Shown piece by piece: positions 8,447-15,873 of a DNA stretch of 64,000 bases. The notes below the pieces were generated by a model. The model was given only the letters and a program-made list of their open reading frames with translations. It was not told the DNA's origin and ran no database searches. Every line of letters begins with the position of its first letter. Positions within the stretch are counted from its first letter, which is position 1. The stretch is taken from the NCBI GenBank assembly GCA_964434575.1, contig CAYSWB010000003.1:57585-121584 (forward strand), given 5' to 3'. The stretch is from DAORHV01 sp964434575 (GTDB lineage: Bacteria > Patescibacteriota > Gracilibacteria > Peribacterales > Peribacteraceae). Both the position numbers and the translations under genes were made by a program.

Positions 8447-8890
8447 TCAGCGGGAAGATGCGAGCATGCGCTCGAGCTTGTCGAAGTTTTGTTCGTTGGC
8501 CGGCGCGACGAACGCCGAGACCTTGTCGTATTCGTCCTGGCGGGCGAACGTCATGCGCCAGGTCAGCCGCGTCTCCGCCCCGCTGGCTTCAAACGTCATT
8601 TCCATGCGGAATTCGTGCTGGGGATCGACATAGGTGTACACGATGCTCTCGGGAGCTTTCACTTCATCGAACACCATCGCGTTTTCGAACGTGGCGCCGT
8701 CCGGACCGGCCATGGTCATGTTCCAGCGGCCGCCCGGCTTGAACTCGAATATCTTGAACGCGCTGGTGAACCCGTCGGGGCCCCACCAGCCCTCCAGTGT
8801 CTTGGCGTCGGAGAATGCGCCCCACACGCGCTCGCGCGGATGCTTGAGCAGCCGGGTGGTAACGACGGTGCGGGAAGTCGGATCAGTCAT
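8447..8890 (-). CDS. SRPBCC (AHSA1-type) family protein
   Basis: 147 residues with TTRLLKHPRERVWGAFSDAK, EGWWGPDGFTSAF and FKPGGRWNMTMAGPDG. Its start overlaps the end of arsR by eight bases, so the two are translationally coupled. ArsR-SRPBCC gene pairs are common in bacteria, where the regulator represses its own operon. The ligand is unknown. Confidence 0.93.
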   Translation of the reverse strand: MTDPTSRTVVTTRLLKHPRERVWGAFSDAKTLEGWWGPDGFTSAFKIFEFKPGGRWNMTMAGPDGATFENAMVFDEVKAPESIVYTYVDPQHEFRMEMTFEASGAETRLTWRMTFARQDEYDKVSAFVAPANEQNFDKLERMLASSR

Positions 8891-9215
8891 TGGGCATGGA
8901 GGCTACGTACTGCTCAAGGTTATCGAGACGGTCGCTCCAGAGCCGCTCGTAGTGCTTCAGGTAATCGGCGGCGGACTTGAACGCGACCGGCGACAGCTGC
9001 ACGCGCTGCTCTTTGCCCAATCGCCTCTTCACGACCAGGTGCGCGCGCTCCAGGATCTTCAGGTGCTTGGAAATCCCCGCCAGCGTCAGCTTATACGGCG
9101 CGGCGATCTCGCCGACCGACATCTCTTCCTTGGCCACCCGCTGCAGGATGTCGCGACGGATGGGGTCGGCGAGGCAGGAGAAGATGCTGTCGAGGGACAA
9201 AGAACATTCAACCAT
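8883..9215 (-). CDS. ArsR-family transcriptional repressor
   Basis: 110 residues forming a winged helix: FSCLADPIRRDILQRVAKEE, then the recognition region SVGEIAAPYKLTLAGISKHL and the wing VVKRRLGKEQRVQLSP. There is no CxC metal motif of classical ArsR/SmtB, so it is unlikely to sense metals by that route; it fits the SRPBCC-linked subgroup. It heads the cluster of four SRPBCC genes. The promoter and a perfect 20-bp palindrome overlap its start codon, which implies autorepression. Confidence 0.93.
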   Translation of the reverse strand: MVECSLSLDSIFSCLADPIRRDILQRVAKEEMSVGEIAAPYKLTLAGISKHLKILERAHLVVKRRLGKEQRVQLSPVAFKSAADYLKHYERLWSDRLDNLEQYVASMPND

Positions 9216-9225
9216 TTGGTTGAAT
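9206..9225. promoter_or_regulatory. ArsR operator palindrome over the arsR start codon
   Basis: ATTCAACCA-TT-TGGTTGAAT is a perfect 9-bp inverted repeat with a two-base centre. It covers the arsR start codon (9213-9215) and the expected transcription start, just downstream of the -10 hexamer. The CAACCA..TGGTTG core matches operators known for SRPBCC-linked ArsR regulators as I recall them. Confidence 0.85.
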
Positions 9226-9252
9226 GATAATGCCTAGGGTGGAAGACGTCAA
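9224..9252 (-). promoter_or_regulatory. arsR promoter
   Basis: On the minus strand, TTGACG (9247-9252), a 17-base spacer and TATCAT (9224-9229). The -10 ends eight bases before the arsR ATG, so the mRNA should be nearly leaderless and the operator sits across the start site. Confidence 0.8.
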
Positions 9253-9339
9253 CGCAAAAGAGATGACGTCGTACCATGCGCGTTTCTTACATCGTCGACT
9301 TGCCCGGCGCGGCCACCTGTCCCCTGCTACCATGGGCAC

Positions 9340-9738
9340 ATGCGCACCTTCCCGATGCTGTTTCTGCGACGTGTGTTCTCGGGAGTGATCGTCTCGTTGC
9401 CCGCCACCGGCTGGGCCACCGCCCAGAGCGTCGACGGACCCGGTCCGTTCGCCGTGTCCGCGCTCATCGCCTGCGCGCTGGCGACGGGGCCTTTCATCGG
9501 GTTGTTCACGAGCTGGTACCACGCGCACAAAGCCACCCGCAACGTGTATGCGGTCGTCGGCAGCGCCATCCTCGCGTTCATCGCCGGGGCGCTGCTGCTG
9601 AAGATCGACTTGGACACGCGCGAAGGCATGGCGGGACTCTTCACGATTTTGTTCCTCATGCCCTACTTCATCGTGTCCATGTGCGCGATCGTGGTCTACG
9701 GGATCGTGGACGTGGTCCGTTTCGAGAAAAGGCGCTAG
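9340..9738 (+). CDS. Membrane protein, about four helices
   Basis: 132 residues with hydrophobic segments near 8-28, 37-56, 69-87 and 97-124, a charged loop (SWYHAHKATRN) and a basic C-terminus. No family recognised. A TACCAT element ends six bases before the ATG. The last four bases overlap the stop of the convergent DUF1428 gene (CTAG). Confidence 0.78.
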   Translation: MRTFPMLFLRRVFSGVIVSLPATGWATAQSVDGPGPFAVSALIACALATGPFIGLFTSWYHAHKATRNVYAVVGSAILAFIAGALLLKIDLDTREGMAGLFTILFLMPYFIVSMCAIVVYGIVDVVRFEKRR

Positions 9739-10094
9739 AACGGATCGACGATCACCTTGAATCCGCCGTGCGTCATGCGGTTCATCTTGAAGGGCATGTC
9801 CTTGAACATGGACGGATCCATGGCGGGGTCCTTCATCACTTTTGCGTTCACCGCGTCGCGGTGCTTGCGGGATTTGTACAGGATGTACGAGAACACCACG
9901 ACCTCGCCTTTCTTCAGCTTGGCCAGCTTGGGAAAGGACACCACGCCCTGGTGCACCTCCATGTCATCGGCGACGCACTCCTTGTAATCCAACGCGCCGT
10001 GCTTCTTCCACGTCTTGCCGCCCAAAACGGCCATTTTTTTGTACGCCTTCAGGTTTTTCTTCGGGAGGGCGATGACGAATCCGTCTACGTACAT
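9735..10094 (-). CDS. DUF1428 family protein
   Basis: 119 residues. MYVDGFVIALPKKNLKAYKK opens the protein. ALDYKECVADD, VVFSYILYKSRKHRD and KVMKDPAMD then follow the characteristic order of the DUF1428 family, small ferredoxin-like (dimeric alpha-beta barrel) proteins of unknown function. A TACACT lies about 35 bases upstream. It overlaps the neighbouring convergent gene by four bases. Confidence 0.92.
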   Translation of the reverse strand: MYVDGFVIALPKKNLKAYKKMAVLGGKTWKKHGALDYKECVADDMEVHQGVVSFPKLAKLKKGEVVVFSYILYKSRKHRDAVNAKVMKDPAMDPSMFKDMPFKMNRMTHGGFKVIVDPF

Positions 10095-10192
10095 GGGGGA
10101 AGGGGGAAGATGATTGGATGAGTGTAAGGCTCGGATGCAGGCCGCGCAAACGGGTCCGCCTTGCTGACGGATGAAGCCGGACAACATGACCG

Positions 10193-11590
10193 TTATGCCG
10201 CCGCGATTGTGAACGTGACGGTGGTACCCATCCCCTTCTCGCTCTTCACGGAGATGCGCCCGCCCGCCGCCTCGATGACGTTGCGGGTGACGAACAGACC
10301 CAAACCGTTGCCGACCGCCTTGTACTTGGTGGCGTCTTTGCCGCGGTGGAATTCGGCGAATACGTACGGCAGTTCGTCTGCGGGGATGCCGCAGCCGCTG
10401 TCGGACACGGACACGGTGACCTGACCCTTGTCGCACGCAGCACGCACCAGGATGGCGGTGTTGTTAGGCGAGTACGTCACGGCATTATCCAACAGTTCGT
10501 GCAGCACTCCCTTCAGCGCCTCCGGCTGCATGCGAACCTGGCCGCAGCCGCCAAAGTCCACGGTCATATCCAGCTTCTTGCCGGTCAGTATGGGCTGCAA
10601 TTCGGCGCGGACCTCCTGGAATACATCCGGCAGCGAAGCGGATCCGGCGACCGCCGTCGCGCCGGCGGAATCATCGGCGCGCTGGAGCGTGTTCACCAGG
10701 TCCTGAGCCCGGCCGAGCGAAGCGGACAGGTTTTTGTACGCCTCGGCTTTCTGCTCGGACGGAGCGGCGTCCTGCTCCTTCAGCGCGTCCAACCACCAGC
10801 GCATGCCGGTAAGCGGCGCTCCCAACTGGTGCATCGTCAGACGGACGACGTTGGTGCGGATGGCGGCGACGCGCTTCTCTTCGGCGATCTTGCGGCGCCA
10901 GATGTAGAAGCCGACGTACGCGGCCACGAGCACGCCCACGAACGCGATGAGCATGAGCGCGGCGAGCGAGAACGCGCCCTGCGAGAGGCGCAGGTATTCG
11001 CCTGCATCCAAATCGATGCCGATGGCGTACATGCCGTCGCCGACCGGAGCCAGCGCGGTGATCACGGGACCCCACTTGTCGTCGTAGACCGGCGTGACCA
11101 CGACGCGTTCGAACGCCGGACCCTGCAGTTCGGGCTGATCGCTGACGTCGTACTTCTCGCCGGGCAACGCGGCGGCCTCATCTTCGTCCACGGCACCGTT
11201 CTTGTTCTCGTCGAGCTCCGCGTCGGACAGCACGGCATCGGCATCCACCACAAACTCCACGACCTTCGGATCATCCGTCTTGCGGAAGATGTACACGAAA
11301 CGGGCGTTCGGTACGGCATCCCGCACGGCGTTCAGCGAACCCGCGATGTCGCGGAAGACGGCGCGCGACGCGTCGGCGGGCTCATCGATGGTCCACAAGT
11401 CCCCCGTCGGGACCTGCATGGCCGCCAACGTGGCGGCGGTGCTCATCTCTTGGCGGATCTTCTCCCCCATCACGCGGTTGGTGTGCAGGTACAACCCGGC
11501 GCCGATGGCGACGGTGACGGCGAATACCAAGATCGCCGGCACGAACATGCTCAGCGATTTCGAGTTCCGGACGCGACCGCTATCGGCCAT
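10193..11590 (-). CDS. Sensor histidine kinase with EF-hand-like loop in its sensor domain
   Basis: 465 residues. Transmembrane helices at about 14-35 and 206-230 enclose a 170-residue extracytoplasmic Cache/PAS-like domain. Inside it, residues 127-138 (DENKNGAVDEDE) match a calcium-binding EF-hand loop. The kinase core has the phosphoacceptor His254 (TMHQLGAPLTG), an N box (HELLDNAVTYSPN), G1 (DSGCGIP) and G2 (GNGLGLF). It lacks an obvious HAMP domain between helix 2 and the DHp helix. No response regulator is adjacent, so it is an orphan. A strong promoter lies upstream. Confidence 0.93.
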   Translation of the reverse strand: MADSGRVRNSKSLSMFVPAILVFAVTVAIGAGLYLHTNRVMGEKIRQEMSTAATLAAMQVPTGDLWTIDEPADASRAVFRDIAGSLNAVRDAVPNARFVYIFRKTDDPKVVEFVVDADAVLSDAELDENKNGAVDEDEAAALPGEKYDVSDQPELQGPAFERVVVTPVYDDKWGPVITALAPVGDGMYAIGIDLDAGEYLRLSQGAFSLAALMLIAFVGVLVAAYVGFYIWRRKIAEEKRVAAIRTNVVRLTMHQLGAPLTGMRWWLDALKEQDAAPSEQKAEAYKNLSASLGRAQDLVNTLQRADDSAGATAVAGSASLPDVFQEVRAELQPILTGKKLDMTVDFGGCGQVRMQPEALKGVLHELLDNAVTYSPNNTAILVRAACDKGQVTVSVSDSGCGIPADELPYVFAEFHRGKDATKYKAVGNGLGLFVTRNVIEAAGGRISVKSEKGMGTTVTFTIAAA

Positions 11591-11615
11591 GGGATTGGGG
11601 TTGTATGTTATCTAT

Positions 11616-11644
11616 ATTATACAATATTTATGTATTTATGACAA
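11616..11644 (-). promoter_or_regulatory. Histidine kinase promoter
   Basis: Minus strand: TTGTCA (11639-11644), a 17-base spacer and consensus TATAAT (11616-11621) in a short AT-rich stretch. It would give a leader of about 20 bases. Confidence 0.8.
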
Positions 11645-11734
11645 TATAACGAATGCGGGAAGGCAAAGCATGGGTCCTTGACGGCCTCGATTCGCCCGCG
11701 GTACGAAAAATCACCCCGCTACCAGGCGACTTTT

Positions 11735-11762
11735 TTGACTGTGCTGCAAAAATCAGTAGCGT
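11735..11762 (+). promoter_or_regulatory. Promoter of the heme-oxygenase-like gene
   Basis: TTGACT (11735-11740), 16 bases, TAGCGT (11757-11762), then six bases to the ATG at 11769. Confidence 0.65.
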
Positions 11763-11768
11763 TACGTC

Positions 11769-12479
11769 ATGGTAGAGAAGACGCCGTTCCTCAAGGCGGC
11801 ACAAGAGATCGCCGGCCACCCGTTCTTGCAGGAACTCAGCCAAGGCAGGCTCCCCCTCCCGAAACTGGAGCGTTACTTATCGGCGCGGTTGCAGACCGGC
11901 CCGGGCTTCGTGGATTTCCTGTCCAGGCTGGCCGCACAAGCGCGTGAGCAAGGGCTGTTGGATGCCGCCGCGGCGGCGCAAAAAAACTACGACGAAGAAA
12001 TGGGCATCGTGAACGGCGCGGTGATACTTCCGAAAGCACACCATGAATGGCGCCGTTGGTTCCGTGAAGGCATGGTCCGCGTGATGGCCGAACGCGGCAT
12101 CGTGCAGCGCGCCGATCCTCCGGCGGATTTCCCGGAAGTGAACGGTTATCCGCAGGCGTTCGCCGAACTCAACGCGCGCGCCGACGTGCCGGAATCCATG
12201 GGCGCGCTGGCGGTGTTCGAGCAGGGACTGGGCGACGAGTACGCGCGGGTGCTGGAGGGTCTGGAGTTGCTGTTCCCCGGCCGGCTGACCAGGAAGGAAA
12301 TGGTCTACATCCGCGGCCACGTGAACCATGAAGGCAGGCATTTCGACGAGGCCTACGGACCGCTGAAGGTACTGTGCACGACCCGCGCCCACGTGGATGC
12401 CGCGCTGCGGGGCGCGGAAATAGCCAAAAGCGTGAAACTGCGGTTCTTGGACGGTGCGTACCGCGGAGACGCTGCATAA
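11769..12479 (+). CDS. TenA/PqqC-like (heme-oxygenase-fold) protein
   Basis: 236 residues, all-helical. It opens with FLQELSQGRLPLPKLERYLS, the usual first helices of TenA/PqqC/iron-containing redox enzymes. KNYDEEMG and the later VNHEGRHFDEAYG provide Glu and His residues in the places where heme-oxygenase-like di-iron enzymes hold metal. The exact reaction cannot be assigned. The gene is followed after 56 bases by an unknown 352-residue protein that may work with it. Confidence 0.72.
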   Translation: MVEKTPFLKAAQEIAGHPFLQELSQGRLPLPKLERYLSARLQTGPGFVDFLSRLAAQAREQGLLDAAAAAQKNYDEEMGIVNGAVILPKAHHEWRRWFREGMVRVMAERGIVQRADPPADFPEVNGYPQAFAELNARADVPESMGALAVFEQGLGDEYARVLEGLELLFPGRLTRKEMVYIRGHVNHEGRHFDEAYGPLKVLCTTRAHVDAALRGAEIAKSVKLRFLDGAYRGDAA

Positions 12480-12495
12480 AAAGAAGGGTTTTCGG

Positions 12496-12523
12496 TTGAA
12501 CAGTGCGATGGAACGACTAGAAT
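12496..12523 (+). promoter_or_regulatory. Promoter of the 352-residue unknown gene
   Basis: TTGAAC (12496-12501), 16 bases, TAGAAT (12518-12523). The start codon is 12 bases further on, leaving a leader of about six bases. Confidence 0.65.
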
Positions 12524-12535
12524 GTTCCCTCCCCC

Positions 12536-13594
12536 ATGGGACTCCATTCTTTCGCCGGCCCCGACACGCCGACCACGGCGCAGCTGGTTGAAAGACTGCA
12601 TGCCGATTTGAAGGTGCCGCACGTGAACGTCTTCAAAATGAAAGAGGTGCCGGCGGGCGCGCACCCCAAAGTGGAACGCGCGTTCCGCATGTTCAAAACG
12701 CTGCCGGATTTGTGGCGGACGCAGTTCGCGCCCCTCCTTGCGAGCGAGACGCTGGGGCTGCGCGGCTCGCGCGGCATGTCCTTCGACGCCGAGGGATTCG
12801 ATGCGTACATGGCCTCGCTGGAGCACCCGGATGCGCTGACCCTGGTGTTGCGCGAAACCACCAACGTCACCATCGACAACGCGTTGCGTGAATTCGGCAT
12901 GCGCTGCAAAGCTGCGATCGGCACCGGCGACGAAGCGGGCAGCATGGCAGAACGCTATGGCGAAGCGGACACGCTGATGTCCGGCGTGATCACCAATCCG
13001 CATACGCTGTCCGCCATGCGTGAACCGCGCTGGGGAACCGAAGCCGCTTCCCGCCAGGGATTCCGTGCCGCGCGCGACGCCGAGTGGCGGCTGCAGGGCG
13101 TCTTCCCCCGCGTGGCGACCGTGAACTACGAACACGATTTGAACGAAGCGGAAGCGCGTGCGCTGTCCGGCGACGGCATCGCCGGAACGCTCGGCGCGCT
13201 GGCCGACTGCCACGAGGACGTGTTCCTTGCCATCCGCCGCGTGCTGCGCGGGACCCCCGACCATGCGCTGGACGTGCCCTATCAGCCGGAGAACTTCGTC
13301 ATCGCAGATCGCGGCGAAGGAAAGCTGACGCTGGATATTTCCCAGAGGGTATTCGACATCGTGCGTGGAAGCGAACTGGACATCGACGGGCCGTGGACCG
13401 GCTGCCCGGCCATCCCGTTCATCCGCCAATATCACCTGTGGAGTTCGATGGTCGCGGGCAAACACTACCTGCCGCACATCCCGCGGCTGCAAGCGAAATT
13501 ACGCGCGCGCTCCGCGGTACCCAAGACGACGCCGGTCGACGAAGCGAGCCGGCCGGGCACCGCGCCGCATCCGCTGGGAAACATCAAACTCTGA
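12536..13594 (+). CDS. Hypothetical protein, 352 residues
   Basis: I do not recognise this soluble protein. Visible landmarks are SETLGLRGSRGMSFDAEGFD, NCR-free central helices with several histidines (ADCHEDVFLA, YQPENFVIAD) and a C-terminal WSSMVAGKHYLPHIPRLQA. There is no signal peptide. It lies behind the TenA/PqqC-like gene on the same strand but has its own promoter. It ends five bases before the oppositely oriented tRNA-Arg gene. Confidence 0.8.
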   Translation: MGLHSFAGPDTPTTAQLVERLHADLKVPHVNVFKMKEVPAGAHPKVERAFRMFKTLPDLWRTQFAPLLASETLGLRGSRGMSFDAEGFDAYMASLEHPDALTLVLRETTNVTIDNALREFGMRCKAAIGTGDEAGSMAERYGEADTLMSGVITNPHTLSAMREPRWGTEAASRQGFRAARDAEWRLQGVFPRVATVNYEHDLNEAEARALSGDGIAGTLGALADCHEDVFLAIRRVLRGTPDHALDVPYQPENFVIADRGEGKLTLDISQRVFDIVRGSELDIDGPWTGCPAIPFIRQYHLWSSMVAGKHYLPHIPRLQAKLRARSAVPKTTPVDEASRPGTAPHPLGNIKL

Positions 13595-13599
13595 CGTGG

Positions 13600-13675
13600 T
13601 GGTGCGCTCGGTGGGGGTCGAACCCACAACCTTCGCCTTCGGAGGGCGACGCTCTATCCATTGAGCTACGAGCGC
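13600..13675 (-). tRNA. tRNA-Arg(CCG)
   Basis: The reverse strand folds into a cloverleaf. The acceptor stem is GCGCTCG/CGAGCGC and the anticodon stem TCGCC/GGCGA. The loop CTCCGAA carries anticodon CCG (13640-13642). The T arm is GTGGG-TTCGACC-CCCAC, and discriminator A and CCA are encoded. It is 76 nt long including CCA. Confidence 0.96.
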
Positions 13676-13791
13676 ATGTGCGCGGTTCCGCTGCGGGCTG
13701 CAAAGATCGGGGCGTCGCGTGTAGGCATGGACACGGCCGATTCGCGACGGGCGCAGTGTACCATCCCGCCAAACCCCGTGGATTACTTTGA

Positions 13792-14559
13792 TCAGCCCTG
13801 CTTCAATCCGAAGAACTCCGCAGTATTGGCGTCCAAAATCCGCTCGGCTTCGGTCGTATCGATGCCCCTGGTCTTCGCGACGGTGGCCAGCACCTCGGTC
13901 ACGAACATCGGCTCGTTGCGCTTGCCGCGGTGCGGAATGGGCGCCAGGTACGGCGCGTCGGTTTCGATCATCATCCGCTCCAGCGGACAACGCCGGATGC
14001 AGTCGCGGATGACATCCGACTTGGGATACGTGGCAATGCCCGTGAACGACAGGAAATATCCGGCGTCCACGAAACGCTTCACGTCGTCCCACTTCTCCGT
14101 GCAACAGTGGATGACGAGCTTCTGCGGCTTCACGTGGTTCACGATCGCCCACACGTCCTCGACGGCGTCGCGGCAGTGCACCACCGCCGGCACATGCAAT
14201 TCCTTCGCGATCGACAGCTGCACCTCGAACGCTTTTTGCTGCACCTCCTTGGGGCTGTTCATATAGTGGTAATCCAGCCCGATCTCCCCCACCGCCTTGC
14301 ATTTGGGATGCTTGAGCGCCGCACGGATGGCGTCCGGGTCGCGCGCGAAATCGAATCCCGACGCCACGTGCGGATGCACGCCCATCGTCCACGTCACGCA
14401 GTCGAACCGCTCGGAGATGTCGCGGCACTTCCCGCCCTCCTTCATGCTGTCGGCGATGCAGATCATGCGCGACACGCCGGCGGCGTTCGCGCGCGCCACC
14501 ACATCGACGATGTCGGCGTCGAACTTGGCGTCGGCGAGGTGGCAATGTGAATCGATCAC
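13792..14559 (-). CDS. tatD: TatD family metal-dependent deoxyribonuclease
   Basis: 255 residues. The first metal site is DSHCHL (residues 3-8). The others are the bridging Glu in AVGEIGLDYHY, His in VVHCRD, His in LVIHCCT and Asp in METDAPYLAP. These match the TatD/YcfH amidohydrolase family, 3'-5' exonucleases acting on damaged or released DNA. The GTG start is six bases after TACCAT, which overlaps the divergent -10 of the lipoprotein gene. The 5' ends are only 23 bases apart. Confidence 0.95.
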   Translation of the reverse strand: MIDSHCHLADAKFDADIVDVVARANAAGVSRMICIADSMKEGGKCRDISERFDCVTWTMGVHPHVASGFDFARDPDAIRAALKHPKCKAVGEIGLDYHYMNSPKEVQQKAFEVQLSIAKELHVPAVVHCRDAVEDVWAIVNHVKPQKLVIHCCTEKWDDVKRFVDAGYFLSFTGIATYPKSDVIRDCIRRCPLERMMIETDAPYLAPIPHRGKRNEPMFVTEVLATVAKTRGIDTTEAERILDANTAEFFGLKQG

Positions 14560-14565
14560 GCGGCC

Positions 14566-14575
14566 ATGGTACAGT
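14566..14575. promoter_or_regulatory. Overlapping divergent -10 elements (tatD / lipoprotein)
   Basis: The ten bases ATGGTACAGT hold TACCAT on the minus strand (14566-14571) and TACAGT on the plus strand (14570-14575). The two hexamers share their first TA. The start codons lie six and seven bases away on either side. Confidence 0.7.
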
Positions 14576-14582
14576 CTCCTGC

Positions 14583-15080
14583 ATGAAACACTCCATCACC
14601 CTCGCGGCCGGCGCTTGCGTCTTGCTGCTCTGTTCGGCGTGCGCACCGGAAAAGCCGTCGCTGCCGCCGGGCATGGAATCCATCGAGATGCGGCTGCAGG
14701 CCATCGCGGACGGCAAGGCCGACGCGGCGGACATGACCATGATCTACGACGACGTGCACGGACTCTGGGGTGGTGTTCGCATGACGATGCACGGCGACGG
14801 CCGCGTGGAGCAGGAAGTGCACGCGCCGGTGGAAGCGCATCCCGAAGGGCATGACATCACCAAGGAACACGTGCGCGTCATCGCGCAGTTGCTGGTGGAC
14901 CTGCAGGCCTGGGAACAGCTGACGCCCGAACGCGAAGCCAACGAAGACGAAAGCCGGACGATGCTCACCATCCGCATCGGCGCGCTGGAAAGCAGCATCT
15001 GGGAATGGCACAACGAGCAAGTCTCCAACGACCGCATCTACAAGGTCTACATGCGGTTGGCCGAGTTCGCCCGCGGCTAA
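14583..15080 (+). CDS. Probable lipoprotein
   Basis: 165 residues from the ATG at 14583. A short hydrophobic leader ends in LLLCSACAP, a slightly unusual lipobox with Cys at -3. The mature part is acidic, with no recognised domain (DVHGLWGGVRMTMHGDG, EHVRVIAQLLVDLQAWEQL). TACAGT is seven bases upstream. The stop overlaps the stop of the convergent B3/B4 gene by four bases. Confidence 0.8.
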   Translation: MKHSITLAAGACVLLLCSACAPEKPSLPPGMESIEMRLQAIADGKADAADMTMIYDDVHGLWGGVRMTMHGDGRVEQEVHAPVEAHPEGHDITKEHVRVIAQLLVDLQAWEQLTPEREANEDESRTMLTIRIGALESSIWEWHNEQVSNDRIYKVYMRLAEFARG

Positions 15081-15781
15081 AGCGCGCAGGACGGCTGCGA
15101 CTGGTCCAACGTCGCGGCATGCACGGTGCCGCCGCAGTATTGGACGATGGACTGCCGGAGTTGCTCCAGAACCACTTCCAGTTCGCCTCGCTGGGTGGGC
15201 GGCAGCGCCTCGATGACGATGACGGCGTTGCGGGTTGTTTCCGTCAGGCACGTGCGGCCGGCCTCGCGCCAGTTGAATTTTCGGCACAGCGCGCCCTCGT
15301 CGTCCTTGTAGACCACCTCCCCCACTTCCGGCGGCTCATTCGCCATGCTGCCGATGGTCGAGAACGGCTCGGTGCCGTCGGCGAACGTCAGCCAGATATC
15401 GCCGCGGCAGGCGTCCAGATCTTCGCCGCCGACCGGCATCATGTTCTGGAGCGACGCGGCGTTGTACAAATCCACCAGCAGATTGATGGCCGGAAGCTCG
15501 CCGCCTTTCACCACCCTCTTGGCCAGTGCGAACACCGACGGCGGGAACTTGTTGGGGTTGCTGCCGAACGCGGCGTGCGCCTCCTGCCATGCAGCGATGG
15601 ACGCGTGGGTCTTCAGCGCTTCGGGGTCCTTGAAACGCTGCCGCACGTCGTTCTCGGCTTTGCGCAAAGACTCGGTGACGGCCGCCGGCGACGCGCCGTT
15701 GTTCACGCCGCGACAGACCAGCAGACCCACCAGCAGCCTGGGGTATTTGTCGAACACGGCCTTGGCGACATGGAATTGCAT
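15077..15781 (-). CDS. Stand-alone B3/B4 (PheRS beta editing-like) domain protein
   Basis: 234 residues. The order KYPRLLVGLLVCRGVNN, NLLVDLYNAASLQNMMPVGG, EVVYKDDEGALCRKFNWREA and TRNAVIVIEAL is that of free-standing B3/B4 domains, relatives of the editing domain of phenylalanyl-tRNA synthetase beta. Such proteins may hydrolyse mischarged tRNA or free adducts, but this has not been shown for most of them. TAGTAT lies six bases before the ATG on the minus strand. Confidence 0.88.
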   Translation of the reverse strand: MQFHVAKAVFDKYPRLLVGLLVCRGVNNGASPAAVTESLRKAENDVRQRFKDPEALKTHASIAAWQEAHAAFGSNPNKFPPSVFALAKRVVKGGELPAINLLVDLYNAASLQNMMPVGGEDLDACRGDIWLTFADGTEPFSTIGSMANEPPEVGEVVYKDDEGALCRKFNWREAGRTCLTETTRNAVIVIEALPPTQRGELEVVLEQLRQSIVQYCGGTVHAATLDQSQPSCAL

Positions 15782-15839
15782 GCGGAGATACTACCTATTA
15801 TGACGCGCCGGATAGGTGAAAATGACGGATTTCCGTTTA

Positions 15840-15867
15840 TTGACTAAATTACTATTTATCGTACAAT
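15840..15867 (+). promoter_or_regulatory. Promoter of the gene at 15874
   Basis: TTGACT (15840-15845), 16 bases, TACAAT (15862-15867), then six bases to the ATG. It is one of the best matches for the leaderless arrangement. Confidence 0.8.
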
Positions 15868-15873
15868 AGAATA

